A stretch of DNA of 64,000 bases from Sandaracinus sp. (lineage in GTDB: Bacteria; Myxococcota_A; Polyangia; Polyangiales; Houyiibacteriaceae). The notes beneath the pieces were generated by a model that made no database searches, was not told the origin of the DNA, and was given only the letters and a program-made list of their open reading frames with translations. Both the position numbers and the translations under genes were made by a program. Numbering within the stretch: position 1 is the first letter of the stretch; each line of letters starts with the position of its first letter. The stretch covers positions 1 through 64,000 of the forward strand of contig PABA01000060.1 in assembly GCA_002699025.1 (NCBI GenBank), given 5' to 3'. Of the stretch, positions 27,560 through 37,091 are shown in pieces.

Positions 27560-28455
27560 GCGGAGCGCGGAGCCGCGCGACGAGCGCCCCGGAGCGCCGC
27601 CGCGTCGGGCGCCTCGAGGTCGTCCTCCGCGGCCCCGAGGAGGCCCCGCTCGTCCTCTGCCTCCACGGCTTCCCCGACCTGCCGGGCAGCTTCGCGCCGG
27701 TCGCCGAACGCCTCGTCGCCGCCGGCTACCGCGTCGCCGCCCCCTTCATGCCCGGCTACGCGCCCTCCTCCCTCGAGGGCCCCTTCGATCTCGACTCGGT
27801 CGCCGACGCGCTCGCCGCCCTCCTCGCCGCGCTCTCCCCCCGCCGCCCGGCCCGCGTCGTCGGCCACGACTGGGGCGCCGCCGTCACCTACCCGCTCCTG
27901 ACCCGCCACCCGGAGCGCGTCGCCGCCGCCGCCGCCCTCTCCGTCCCGCACCCGCTGACCTTCCTCGGAGGCCTGATGCGCTCGCCGGCCCAGCTCGGCC
28001 GGAGCGCCTACATGGGCTTCTTCCAGCTCCCCTTCCTCCCCGAGCGGGTCCTGCGGGCCAACGACCAGGCCTTCGTCGAGGCCCTCTGGCGCCGCTGGTC
28101 CCCCGGCCTCGAGCCGCCGGCCGAGCACCTCCGCGACCTGCGCGCCTGCTTCGCCGAGAGCCTCCCGGCGCCCCTCGCCTACTACCGCGCCATGTTCCGC
28201 CCGCCCGCCGCCTTCCTGCAGCGCCTCCGCGAGGCCCGCGGGCATCGCATCGAGACGCCGCTCCTCTATCTCCACGGCGCGGACGACGGCTGCATCGGGC
28301 CGGAGATCGCCGAGGGCCAGGAGAGGTGGCTCGCCGGCCCCTTCGAGAGCGCGGTGCTCGCCGGCTGCGGCCACTTCCTGCAGCTCGAGCGCCCGGACGC
28401 CGTCGCGGAGCGCCTCGTGGCCTTCTTCGCCGAGCACGCCCCGCCCGCGGCGTAG
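27556..28455 (+). CDS. alpha/beta hydrolase, epoxide hydrolase-like
   Basis: The 299-residue protein has the alpha/beta-hydrolase layout: oxyanion motif LHGFPDLPGSF near residue 40, nucleophile elbow GHDWGAA (Asp nucleophile, about residue 103) as in epoxide hydrolases and haloalkane dehalogenases, the acid near LHGADDGCIGPE, and the base His in GCGHFLQLERP near residue 275. The ATG overlaps the upstream stop (ATGA). The substrate is unknown. An Asp rather than Ser nucleophile argues against an esterase. It is convergent with the TrkA-N gene with a 31 bp gap. Confidence 0.85.
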   Translation: MSGARSRATSAPERRRVGRLEVVLRGPEEAPLVLCLHGFPDLPGSFAPVAERLVAAGYRVAAPFMPGYAPSSLEGPFDLDSVADALAALLAALSPRRPARVVGHDWGAAVTYPLLTRHPERVAAAAALSVPHPLTFLGGLMRSPAQLGRSAYMGFFQLPFLPERVLRANDQAFVEALWRRWSPGLEPPAEHLRDLRACFAESLPAPLAYYRAMFRPPAAFLQRLREARGHRIETPLLYLHGADDGCIGPEIAEGQERWLAGPFESAVLAGCGHFLQLERPDAVAERLVAFFAEHAPPAA

Positions 28456-28486
28456 CGGCGCCGAGCAGCGCAGAGCAGCGCGGAGC

Positions 28487-29755
28487 TCAGCGGCGGCGGA
28501 ACCAGCGCCCGGCCCGCTCGCGCACGGCGGCCCGGAGGAGCTCGGCGATGGGGAGCACCCGGAAGTCGAAGCGCTCCCCGAGGGCGCGCGTGAAGCTGCT
28601 CGGCGCGAAGACCCGCGCCACGATGTGGCAGTGGGCCCCGCGCACGGCCACGAGCTCGCCCTCGCCGACCTCCCCCTCGCGCCGCAGCGCCATCGCCACC
28701 CGCAGGTTCAGCGCGTCGTCGTCCGTGCCGAGCACGTAGAAGGGCGGCGCCGTGGCCTCGAGCCCGCCGAGCGCCTCGCTCACGCGCCGCCAGGTGTCCG
28801 GATCGGCGACGTCGCCGTCCACGGCGCGCACGGGCGGGTGCGCCTCGCCGACCTCGTCCGTGAAGAAGCGGAGGAGCTTCGCGGCCTGCCGGTCGACGAC
28901 CACCACGGCGCGGAGCTCGTCGGCGATCTCTCGGTGCGTGCGCAGCTCCTCGAGGATGGTCTGGCCGAAGCGCCCGAAACCGACGAGGACCAGCACGTCC
29001 TTCTCCGCGGTCTCGCGCAGCCGCTCGGCCAGCCCCGTCTCGAAGAGGTGCCGCGCCGCCAGCCGATGCGCGTTGAAGGTGCCGTCCTCCTCGCCGAGCT
29101 CCGCCAGCCGGCGCCGGAGCCCGAGGTCCGCCACGTGCGCGACGACCGGCAGCTTCGGGTGCGCGTCGCGGATGGCGGACGCCGCCTCGAGGTTCACGAG
29201 GTCGTCGCCCGTCAAGAGCACGACGCCCCGCGCGCGGCCGAGCGCGAGCGCGAGGAGCGTCGCCGGCTTGCGCACGTCCCCGCGAATCCAGAGCACGCCG
29301 AGCCGCTCGCGGAGCTCCGCCGCCAGGCTCTCGGGGCGCTCCTGGTCGACGACGACGATGGGCCGCCGGCGGTCGCGCGGGAGGCCCTCGAGGAAGAGCA
29401 GGCCGAGGCGCCCCGCGCCGACGACGACCAGGTGGTCGCGCATGCGCCAGCGGAGCCACCAGTCGGGGCGGAGGAGGCGCACGACCCCCTCGGCGACGGC
29501 GCCCGTCGTGATCAACGGGGCGGCGAAGTAGCTCAGCCAGAGGACCCGCTGCGCCCAGAGCGGTCCGCCGGTCGGCGTGCCGAGGTCGAGGCCCCCGAGC
29601 ACGAAGAGGCCGAGCGCGTAGTAGACGTGGACGTGGAGGGGCGCGCCCGCGAGGTCCCGATCGGAGACCACGGCGCCGGCCCGGAAGGCGACGAGGGCCG
29701 CCACGAAGGCGAGGAGGAGCAGGCCTCCCCGCCAGAGCCATCCGCGAGCGCGCAT
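28487..29755 (-). CDS. TrkA-N (RCK)-domain membrane protein, channel-like without K+ filter
   Basis: The 422-residue protein has about three N-terminal membrane helices (about 9-28, 48-63, 72-94) with a re-entrant-looking loop GGLDLGTPTGGP between the last two. Two NAD-binding TrkA-N/RCK domains follow (VVVGAGRLGLLFLEGL near residue 110 and VLVGFGRFGQTILEEL near residue 252). The layout is that of RCK-gated ion channels, but no TVGYG-type selectivity filter is present, so ion choice is unknown. Start ATG 29755 follows TAGCTT by 7 nt and lies 28 bp after the DUF262 gene. Confidence 0.75.
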   Translation of the reverse strand: MRARGWLWRGGLLLLAFVAALVAFRAGAVVSDRDLAGAPLHVHVYYALGLFVLGGLDLGTPTGGPLWAQRVLWLSYFAAPLITTGAVAEGVVRLLRPDWWLRWRMRDHLVVVGAGRLGLLFLEGLPRDRRRPIVVVDQERPESLAAELRERLGVLWIRGDVRKPATLLALALGRARGVVLLTGDDLVNLEAASAIRDAHPKLPVVAHVADLGLRRRLAELGEEDGTFNAHRLAARHLFETGLAERLRETAEKDVLVLVGFGRFGQTILEELRTHREIADELRAVVVVDRQAAKLLRFFTDEVGEAHPPVRAVDGDVADPDTWRRVSEALGGLEATAPPFYVLGTDDDALNLRVAMALRREGEVGEGELVAVRGAHCHIVARVFAPSSFTRALGERFDFRVLPIAELLRAAVRERAGRWFRRR

Positions 29756-29783
29756 GGGGCGGAAGCTAGCCCAAGCCAGCCCG

Positions 29784-31571
29784 CTAGCTCTCGTCGAATC
29801 GGCCGAGCACCGCGCGGGTCTGGGCAAGGCCATTCACCTTGAGCGTCGACGGTCCCTCCCGGACGAAGACGGCGTCGTTCACCGACGATGCTTGGGTCTG
29901 CCCTGGGACCCAGAGGCAGACAACGGAGAGCCCCCGATACGTGGCGCAATCCAGTTTCGAGAGCACGTCTGATTTGAGCGGCTCGGAGAGGCCAGAGTTC
30001 TTGATGTGCGTTGCGATTTGCTGGATGTAGCCCTCGAGCCCGATGCCCTGGATTGCTGCCTCGCGGTCCACACCAACGACAAAGCGACTCGCGATCTGGG
30101 CGGCCTGTATGCCGTCGAGCTGCTCCACCCGCCGCTTGTCGGCCTCATTGTCGCAGACCCCGATGAACAGGCCGCCATCGGCGTCGGGGCCGATGTTCGC
30201 GATACCGCAGAGGGTCTCGACGATGCGATCGAGCAGACCATCTGAGACGTCACGGTTCGGACCGAGTGAAAGAAGTCCCTGCTTGCACTCGAAGGCCGCG
30301 GTCTCGATCCGGGACCTGCGCAGAGCGTTCTCAAGCTCAATTGCGACGCCGTGTCCGTGCTCGAGTGCAGGGGGCTCAGCGTCGACGAAATGGTCCTGGA
30401 CCAGACCTTTCGTGATCGACACATTGCGACGCCTCTGCTCAGCTCGAATCGCTCCGGCACTAATCTCAAGATGCGCCTGGAGGTTTCGAAGGGCGCCCCA
30501 GACGTCAGTCGGGGGACCGGGCGTTTTCCTCTGTTTGACACACAGATCAAAGAACGCCATGAACACTGCATAGAATGCCGTCTTGATCGGATTGGAACCA
30601 GCCTTTGGGTGAACGATTCTGCGCATCGCATTCGCAGAATCATCGAACTCCTCAAGGGAACCCTTGATGACCGAGAGGGTCCCGACGATATGGTGCTTGA
30701 GTAGGGTAGCTCCATAGGCCTTGAGAGCGACATCAACCTTGGAGCTCTCCTCGGAGTCAGGGTCGTAGTGCTGATCTAAGAGCTTCCCACTGAATCCCTG
30801 CGGTTCTCCCATGAGGACCGAGATCGACAGGTCTGCTAGTAGTTGTTCATCCTCCGAGTCACGCAGCATCCCTCTGCGCAATATTCCCTGCTTGCACCAG
30901 AACGTCTCATCCGCCTTGATCGCGTTCTCCGGCGATTCGCCGGCGACGTCGATGCTGATCGCAGGCATGACTGCAAGGTCCAGAGTCTCTCTCGAAACGT
31001 CTCCGCGAATCTCCGCGGACATCTCACGAACCACCGTGGCAAAAGATGAAACCACGCCTGCCTGCCGCTTTTCCTGGCTGCTGAGCTGTCGGCCCGAAGA
31101 GTTGATTCGACCGAAGATGTCGTTCACCGCTGCTTCGTCGACGGATGGAAACTCCGAAACGGCGAGTGTGTAGTCTAGGAAGTTGGCACAAAGGGAGGGG
31201 TCTAGAAGCTTCTCTGCGTCGGTGCAGGCCTCGAAGACGCCTTCGTCTGCAAGCTGCTTCGCGCGGGAAAGTTGGTTCACATCGAACATCCTTCCGCGCC
31301 AGCTAAAGCGATTCTCGACGTAGGAGAACAGGGCGTTGAGCCTCTGCATGCCGTCAAGGATCTCGAATCGTTTCGATCCATCAGGCTGCGCCTCGTACGC
31401 CAGGAGGATCAGTGGGATAGGGTACCCGCTGAGTACACTATCGATCAGCGCCTGCTTCTCCTCGACCGTCCACACCAGCTTCCGCTGATACCTGCGGTTG
31501 ACCTGAAAGTTCCCGCTCCTATACGCGCGGTACGCTTCCTGGATACTCATTCCACGGGGTGTGACGGACAT
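29784..31571 (-). CDS. DUF262 (ParB-like nuclease)-AlbA_2 fusion, candidate defence effector
   Basis: The 595-residue protein starts with a DUF262/GmrSD-N-like domain: NRRYQRKLVWTVEEKQALIDS, DGMQR (73-77; DGQQR in GmrS/ParB-like members) and FGRINSSGRQLSSQEKR (153-169). About residues 415-580 form an AlbA_2/Schlafen-type DNA-binding domain: ETAAFECK (423-430), a NIG..DGGLFIGV strand (459-471) and FVREGPST (569-576). DUF262 proteins are NTP-dependent nucleases in modified-DNA restriction (GmrSD, BrxU, SspE). Here the usual DUF1524 HNH partner is missing and AlbA_2 takes its place. The gene is visibly less GC-rich than its neighbours, a sign of transfer. An Xre-type frame lies 70 bp upstream in the same direction. 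GCGAGG precedes the ATG; a second Met at codon 8 is possible. Confidence 0.85.
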   Translation of the reverse strand: MSVTPRGMSIQEAYRAYRSGNFQVNRRYQRKLVWTVEEKQALIDSVLSGYPIPLILLAYEAQPDGSKRFEILDGMQRLNALFSYVENRFSWRGRMFDVNQLSRAKQLADEGVFEACTDAEKLLDPSLCANFLDYTLAVSEFPSVDEAAVNDIFGRINSSGRQLSSQEKRQAGVVSSFATVVREMSAEIRGDVSRETLDLAVMPAISIDVAGESPENAIKADETFWCKQGILRRGMLRDSEDEQLLADLSISVLMGEPQGFSGKLLDQHYDPDSEESSKVDVALKAYGATLLKHHIVGTLSVIKGSLEEFDDSANAMRRIVHPKAGSNPIKTAFYAVFMAFFDLCVKQRKTPGPPTDVWGALRNLQAHLEISAGAIRAEQRRRNVSITKGLVQDHFVDAEPPALEHGHGVAIELENALRRSRIETAAFECKQGLLSLGPNRDVSDGLLDRIVETLCGIANIGPDADGGLFIGVCDNEADKRRVEQLDGIQAAQIASRFVVGVDREAAIQGIGLEGYIQQIATHIKNSGLSEPLKSDVLSKLDCATYRGLSVVCLWVPGQTQASSVNDAVFVREGPSTLKVNGLAQTRAVLGRFDES

Positions 31572-31641
31572 GGTGGGCCTCGCTGCGATCAGGAGTGACG
31601 GAGGGTCGCTGTCTGCCCTTCGAAGTTCAAGTGCAACCCGA

Positions 31642-31906
31642 TCACGTCGAGGCTCCGACGATGGTTCGGAGGGAAAGCCCGTACACGATCGAGAACGTAA
31701 GGGTCGCGAGGGTCACGTTCGCCTTGCCGAGCTCGATCCGCCGGAGGTGCTTCTCGCTGAGCCCTACGCGCTCGGCCGCTTGCTTCTGAGTCAGCTCGCG
31801 CTCGGTCCGCAGTTCGCGAAGCCGGCGCCCGAGGCGCTCCCTCTCGCGCTCGAACGCCTCGACGAACCCCCGTCGACGCGCCCTCGCACGATCCTTCGGG
31901 CCCGCG

Positions 31907-31932
<26 letters not shown>
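31642..31932 (-). pseudogene. Xre-type HTH frame without a recognisable start codon
   Basis: An open frame of 96 codons encodes a clear helix-turn-helix of the Xre/Cro family: GRRLRELRTERELTQKQA, then AERVGLSEKHLRRIELGKAN and TLATLTFSIVYGLSL, ending at TGA 31644-31642. The frame is closed upstream by stops at 31933-31941, and between them and the HTH there is no ATG, GTG or TTG. Either the 5' end was lost on insertion, a frameshift or sequencing error separates it from its start, or it uses a rare start. It overlaps the acyl-CoA dehydrogenase end by 26 bp and would sit as regulator just upstream of the DUF262 gene. Confidence 0.6.
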
Positions 31933-33052
<1,120 letters not shown>

Positions 33053-33112
33053 GACTCCATACCTCCACGGCGCCCTCCCCCGGGCGCCGGTCGTCGCTGA
33101 CTGAATCATCAT

Positions 33113-33126
33113 TCACCAACTGGTGA
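33113..33126. promoter_or_regulatory. TCACCA-AC-TGGTGA palindrome upstream of acyl-CoA dehydrogenase
   Basis: A perfect 6+6 bp dyad lies about 60 bp upstream of the dehydrogenase start, next to GAATCATCATTC. TetR-family regulators of beta-oxidation genes often bind such sites; the regulator is not in the window. Confidence 0.45.
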
Positions 33127-33180
33127 GCTTGCCGCAACCGTCGCCGTCCCCGCCGCTTCGCGGCGTCGTCGGCGGCGGCG

Positions 33181-33224
33181 GTGCGCTCGCTTCGCTCGCT
33201 GGGGGTGCGCTCGCTTCGCTCGCT
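33181..33224. repeat. 20 bp direct duplication with self-complementary core
   Basis: GTGCGCTCGCTTCGCTCGCT occurs twice at a 24 bp period. Each copy holds the AGCGAGCGAAGCGAGCG complement, so it can also fold on itself. Confidence 0.6.
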
Positions 33225-33425
33225 CTGGGGGTCGGGGAACTGGGCCGCGTCCGACGTGCCTTCGAGCTCGTCGGGGTTCGGCTCGACCTACGGGCTTCGG
33301 CTGCCGCCCGGGCTCCACGCTCGGCTCACTGGGCACGCGCAGACCCGCGACGCGAGGCGCGACGCCGCGGCCTCCACCCCCTATCCTCGAAACGCGCGCC
33401 CTCGCCGCGCGACCGATCGACTGCG

Positions 33426-34412
33426 ATGGCCCTGTTCGACGCTCCCCCGTATCGCGGCCCGAAGAGCGACCACTTCGACGGCCGCCGCTTCTTCAACCCG
33501 GCCCCCGAGGTGCACCACGCCTCCGGCGGCGACCTCCTCAAGTGGATGCTCTCGCGCAAGCGCGGTCCCTGGCGCCGCGTCCATGCCGAGCCCGGCCCGC
33601 CGCCCCCGCGCCGCGTCGAAGGCGACGCCCTCCGCGTGACCCTGGTCGGCCACGCGACGCTCCTCGTGCAGATGGACGGGCTCAACCTGCTCACGGATCC
33701 GGTCTGGGCACCCCGCGTCTCCCCGGTCGGCTTCGCCGGCCCCAAGCGCTTCCGGCCGCCCGGCGTGCGTTTCGAGGACCTGCCCCCGATCGACCTCGTC
33801 CTCCTCAGCCACAACCACTACGACCACTGCTGCCTCCCCACGCTGAGGCGCCTCGCCGCGGCGCACGACGCGCCGCCGATCGTCACCGGCCTGGGCAACG
33901 CGGCCCTCCTCGAGAAGCACGGCATCCCGGGCGCCGTGGAGCTCGACTGGTGGGAGGACACGCGCGTCGGCGAGGCCCGCGTCGTCGGCGTGGAGATGCA
34001 GCACTTCAGCGGCCGCGGCCCGCGCGACCGGGACCGGACGCTCTGGCTCGGTCTCGTCGTCGAGCACCCGCGCGCCGGCCGCGTGCTCTTCTGCGGCGAC
34101 ACCGGCTACGGCCCGCACTTCGAGCGCATCCGCGAGCGCGTCGGCGTGCCCCGGCTCGCGCTGATCCCCATCGGCGCCTACCGGCCGCGCTGGTTCATGA
34201 AGTGGGTCCACGTCGACCCGGACGAGGCCGTGCGCGCCCACCTCGACCTCGGCGCGATGACGAGCGTGGGGATGCACTACGGCACCTTCGCCCTCGCCGA
34301 CGACGGCATGGACGAGCCGATCGCGGACCTGGAGACGGCGCGGGCGACCCACGCAGTGCACCCGGACGCCTTCCGCCTCCTCGCCCACGGCGTCGGTGAA
34401 GACATCCCCTGA
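33426..34412 (+). CDS. NAPE-PLD/UlaG-like metallo-beta-lactamase-fold hydrolase
   Basis: The 328-residue protein has the metal-binding HNHYDH motif (LLSHNHYDHC, about residue 127), GHATLLVQMDGLNLLTDPVWAPR near 77, GDTGYGPHF near 225, and a late GMHYGTF histidine. This pattern and the GPKRFRPPGV segment match bacterial relatives of N-acylphosphatidylethanolamine phospholipase D, so a phosphodiester lipid or sugar-phosphate lactone substrate is likely but unproven. No signal peptide. The ATG at 33426 gives the normal family N-terminus (PYRGPKSDHFDGRRFFNP). It stands alone on the plus strand. Confidence 0.85.
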   Translation: MALFDAPPYRGPKSDHFDGRRFFNPAPEVHHASGGDLLKWMLSRKRGPWRRVHAEPGPPPPRRVEGDALRVTLVGHATLLVQMDGLNLLTDPVWAPRVSPVGFAGPKRFRPPGVRFEDLPPIDLVLLSHNHYDHCCLPTLRRLAAAHDAPPIVTGLGNAALLEKHGIPGAVELDWWEDTRVGEARVVGVEMQHFSGRGPRDRDRTLWLGLVVEHPRAGRVLFCGDTGYGPHFERIRERVGVPRLALIPIGAYRPRWFMKWVHVDPDEAVRAHLDLGAMTSVGMHYGTFALADDGMDEPIADLETARATHAVHPDAFRLLAHGVGEDIP

Positions 34413-34420
34413 GCCGCTTT

Positions 34421-34469
34421 GGGACGCGGGACACGGGACGCGGGACGCGGGACACGGGACGCGGGATGC
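34421..34469. repeat. 7 bp tandem repeat, seven copies
   Basis: Seven head-to-tail copies of GGGACGC, two of them GGGACAC and one GGGATGC, begin 8 bp after the hydrolase stop. Strongly G/C-skewed on one strand. Confidence 0.75.
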
Positions 34470-34658
34470 GGGGGCGCGGCGCCCTCGGCTTCGGCGCCCT
34501 CGGCTCGCGCGAGCTCGCGGAGCGCCCCCCTCGAGGCTCCGTGTCGAGGTCGGGCCCGGTCGCCCCGCCGGCTCCTCGGCCCCGCGCCCGGCGCGCGTCC
34601 CCGGCGCGTAGATCCTTCCGCGCCCCCAGCCGTCCGACCCTCCACACGAGGAGGAGAC

Positions 34659-36269
34659 ATGACGACGAGGACGACGCTCCCTCGGCACGCGGCGACGTGC
34701 GCCCTCTTGGCCACCGCGCTCGTCGCCTGCGAGCGCACGCCATCCACCGAGACCGCCCGGGCGACCCCGGCCAGCGCCGGCGACGAGCACGCCGCGCCGC
34801 CGCCCTCGCGCCCGGCCGGCCCCCCATGGCTCACGCTCGGTGAAGACGTGAGCGCGCGGGCCCGCGAGCGGAACGCCGAGCGCTTCCGCCCGCCGCCCTC
34901 CGTCTTCCGCTCCATCGAGGTGCACCCGATGGAGCCGCCCCGGGTCGAGCGCTTCGATGGCGGCTGGCGCGCCCACCTGCCGAGCCGCGCGCCGGTCACG
35001 ACGCCCACGGTGCACGGCGGCCGGCTCATCGCCAGCGGCGGCTTCCGGAGCCGCCACATGTTCGCCTTCGACGCGCGGAGCGGGGAGCCCATCTGGTCCA
35101 TCGGCCTCGGTGACGACGGGCCCTCCGCGCCGGCCTGCGCGGGCGAGACCTGCGTCTTCAACACCGAGTCCTGCACGCTCTTCGCCGTCGACGCCGCCAC
35201 CGGCGAGAAGAAGTGGGCCTGGTACATCGGCGACCCGCTCATGAGCGCGCCGGCCATCGCGGACGGCAAGGTGCTCGCCGCCTACCCGATCCGCGGCGGC
35301 GGCACCTGGCCCGAGGGCGAGGACCGGCCGCTGCCCGAGGACGCGACCCACGCGCTCGGCGCCTTCGACCTCGAGACGGGCGAGCTCCTCTGGGCGCGCT
35401 GGATCGACGCGGACGTGATCTCCGCGCCGGTCGTCGTCATGGGGCACGTCTACGCGGCGACCTTCGGCGGCACGCTCTACCACCTGCTCCTGGAGGACGG
35501 CGCCGTGCTCGAAGCCCGCGTCGCGCGCGCCACCTCGGCGCCGGCGCTGGTCGACGGCGCGCTCTACTTCGCCCGCCGCGAGAACGAGGGGAACGAGGCC
35601 TGGGAGCGCATCGTCCGCGGCGCCGAGCCGCCGCCCCTCGAACGGCCCGAGCGCGCCGGCAAGCCCGACGACCCGCCCGCCCAGGCGACCCCGCGACGCC
35701 GCGCGGCCTACCTCGAACGGGAGTTCCAGGCGCGGACCCGGTACAGCTTCGACTCGGAGCAGCTCGACGCGGCCAACGGCTTCGCGGACGGAGCGCCGGC
35801 GGCGGCCAACGCGCAGGTGGCGCTCGGGTTGATCGGCCGCGCGACCGTGCACGGCCTGCAGGAGTACCAGGGCAGCTGGGTCCTCGGCGCGGGCGCGCAC
35901 AACCTCGCGACCATGGGCACGGCGCTCGTCGGCTACGACCGGCGGAGCGGGCGCGAGGCCTGGACCGTGCCGCTCCCCGGCGACCTCGCGCAGCAGGGCG
36001 GCGCGCTGGCCGCGCCCCCGGCGCGGGCGGGCGGGCGCGCCGTGCTCGCGACGCTCTCGGGCGAGGTGCTGATCGTCGACCCGAGCGATGGCGAGGTGGA
36101 GCGCCGCCTCGACGCCGGCGCGCCGCTCCGCACGCAGGCCGTGGTGGAGGGAGGGCGGGTCTTCGTCGGCACGGCGAACGGGCAGGTCGTGGCGCTGGAG
36201 ACCGGCGACGCGAGCCTGACCGGCTGGCCCACCTGGGCGGGCGACGCGGCGCGCACCGGCGCGCCCTGA
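34659..36269 (+). CDS. PQQ-type beta-propeller lipoprotein
   Basis: The 536-residue protein has a lipoprotein signal (LVAC, C24), an Ala/Pro/Thr-rich linker, and a PQQ-like propeller. Repeats with the FDARSGEPIWS, VDAATGEKKWAW, FDLETGELLWARW, YDRRSGREAWTV and ALETGD motifs mark its blades. There is no PQQ-dehydrogenase catalytic set, so it resembles BamB-like scaffolds. It may serve an envelope assembly complex or sense a ligand. A GAGGAGGAGAC ribosome site directly precedes the ATG. One blade region (about residues 300-390) carries a long insertion with PP-rich and RRR stretches. Confidence 0.8.
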   Translation: MTTRTTLPRHAATCALLATALVACERTPSTETARATPASAGDEHAAPPPSRPAGPPWLTLGEDVSARARERNAERFRPPPSVFRSIEVHPMEPPRVERFDGGWRAHLPSRAPVTTPTVHGGRLIASGGFRSRHMFAFDARSGEPIWSIGLGDDGPSAPACAGETCVFNTESCTLFAVDAATGEKKWAWYIGDPLMSAPAIADGKVLAAYPIRGGGTWPEGEDRPLPEDATHALGAFDLETGELLWARWIDADVISAPVVVMGHVYAATFGGTLYHLLLEDGAVLEARVARATSAPALVDGALYFARRENEGNEAWERIVRGAEPPPLERPERAGKPDDPPAQATPRRRAAYLEREFQARTRYSFDSEQLDAANGFADGAPAAANAQVALGLIGRATVHGLQEYQGSWVLGAGAHNLATMGTALVGYDRRSGREAWTVPLPGDLAQQGGALAAPPARAGGRAVLATLSGEVLIVDPSDGEVERRLDAGAPLRTQAVVEGGRVFVGTANGQVVALETGDASLTGWPTWAGDAARTGAP

Positions 36270-36620
36270 GCGCGCGCTCGGTCCGAGCCGTTCGCGTTCG
36301 GCGGACGCGCGACGTGGGCGATCCATGCCGCCCGCGGCATCCCTCGGAGGTGGAGCTCTCGGCGCGGTCGGGCAGCCCAACCGCTCGCGTGGTTCGCCGC
36401 GAGCTCACGGCGCGCTCGGGCAGCCAACCGCTCGCGTCATTCGCGGCGAGCTGCCCCCCTCCGCCGCGGCCGAGGGTCCGGCTCCGGAACGAGGGCGGGC
36501 TTGCGAGGGGATGGCGCGTGCTTAGGGTGCGCGCCGTCATGGACGAACGACGCCGCTCCTGAGCCGCGCCCTCGCGCCGCGCGTGGGTGCCCTCCCCTCC
36601 TCTCGCCCTGCCCTTCGTCC
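36270..36620. other. 351 bp spacer with an imperfect ~52 bp direct repeat
   Basis: No credible gene. It holds two imperfect copies of a ~52 bp block at 36351-36403 and 36404-36455 (GCGCGGTCGGGCAGCC and AACCGCTCGCGT cores), and nothing else recognised. Confidence 0.55.
36351..36455. repeat. imperfect 52 bp direct repeat, two copies
   Basis: Two adjacent blocks share the TCGGGCAGCC(C)AACCGCTCGCGT core and a flanking GCGAGCT. They differ by several substitutions and two short indels. Confidence 0.6.
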
Positions 36621-37082
36621 ATGTCTTCTCCGCTGCTCCTGCGGCTCACCCGCCCGGTCGACTGCCGCCCCGATCGCTTCCGCCGCCGCGTCCGCCGCCT
36701 CGCCGAGGCTCACCGGGCCGACCCGGCGCGCCTGCTCCCACGCTTCGCCTTTCGCTGCGACGAGCGCGCCTTCGCCGAGGCCCTCCTGCGCGAGCGCACG
36801 CACTGGTGGCTCTTCCGCACACACCAGGCCGCCGCCTGCGGGGACTTCGTCGTCGTCGACCTCTCCTCGCCGCGCCCCGTGGGCCGGCGCGTCGTCGGCC
36901 TCGACCTCAAGCTCGGCGGCCGACTCCGCACGGCGAGCCACCAGCTCCGCCACCTCCCCCGCGCCGTACGCCTCCTCGAGGCGCGCGGCCTGGTCGAGGC
37001 TCCTCGCGTCGAGCGCTACACGGGCGACGCGCGCCTGCTCGAGTCGGTCCTCGGCGGGAAGGGCGAGCGCGCCGCGCCGTAG
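36621..37082 (+). CDS. small conserved-looking hypothetical protein
   Basis: The 153-residue protein is not recognised. It is basic and Arg/Leu-rich, with a central HWWLFRTHQAAACGDFVVVDL segment and a GLDLKLGG strand, suggesting a small alpha/beta fold. No signal or membrane helix. It is followed 9 bp later by the next gene on the same strand, so the two may be co-transcribed. The ATG at 36621 gives a compact protein; the ribosome site is poor. Confidence 0.55.
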   Translation: MSSPLLLRLTRPVDCRPDRFRRRVRRLAEAHRADPARLLPRFAFRCDERAFAEALLRERTHWWLFRTHQAAACGDFVVVDLSSPRPVGRRVVGLDLKLGGRLRTASHQLRHLPRAVRLLEARGLVEAPRVERYTGDARLLESVLGGKGERAAP

Positions 37083-37091
37083 ACGAGCAGC

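Larger units (their letters stand above)
33053..33425. other. 373 bp divergent spacer between acyl-CoA dehydrogenase and metallo-hydrolase
   Basis: No gene is seen. It contains the TCACCA-AC-TGGTGA palindrome (33113-33126) near the dehydrogenase start, a 24 bp direct duplication (33181-33224), and a TATCCT -10-like hexamer at 33382 upstream of the hydrolase. Confidence 0.6.
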
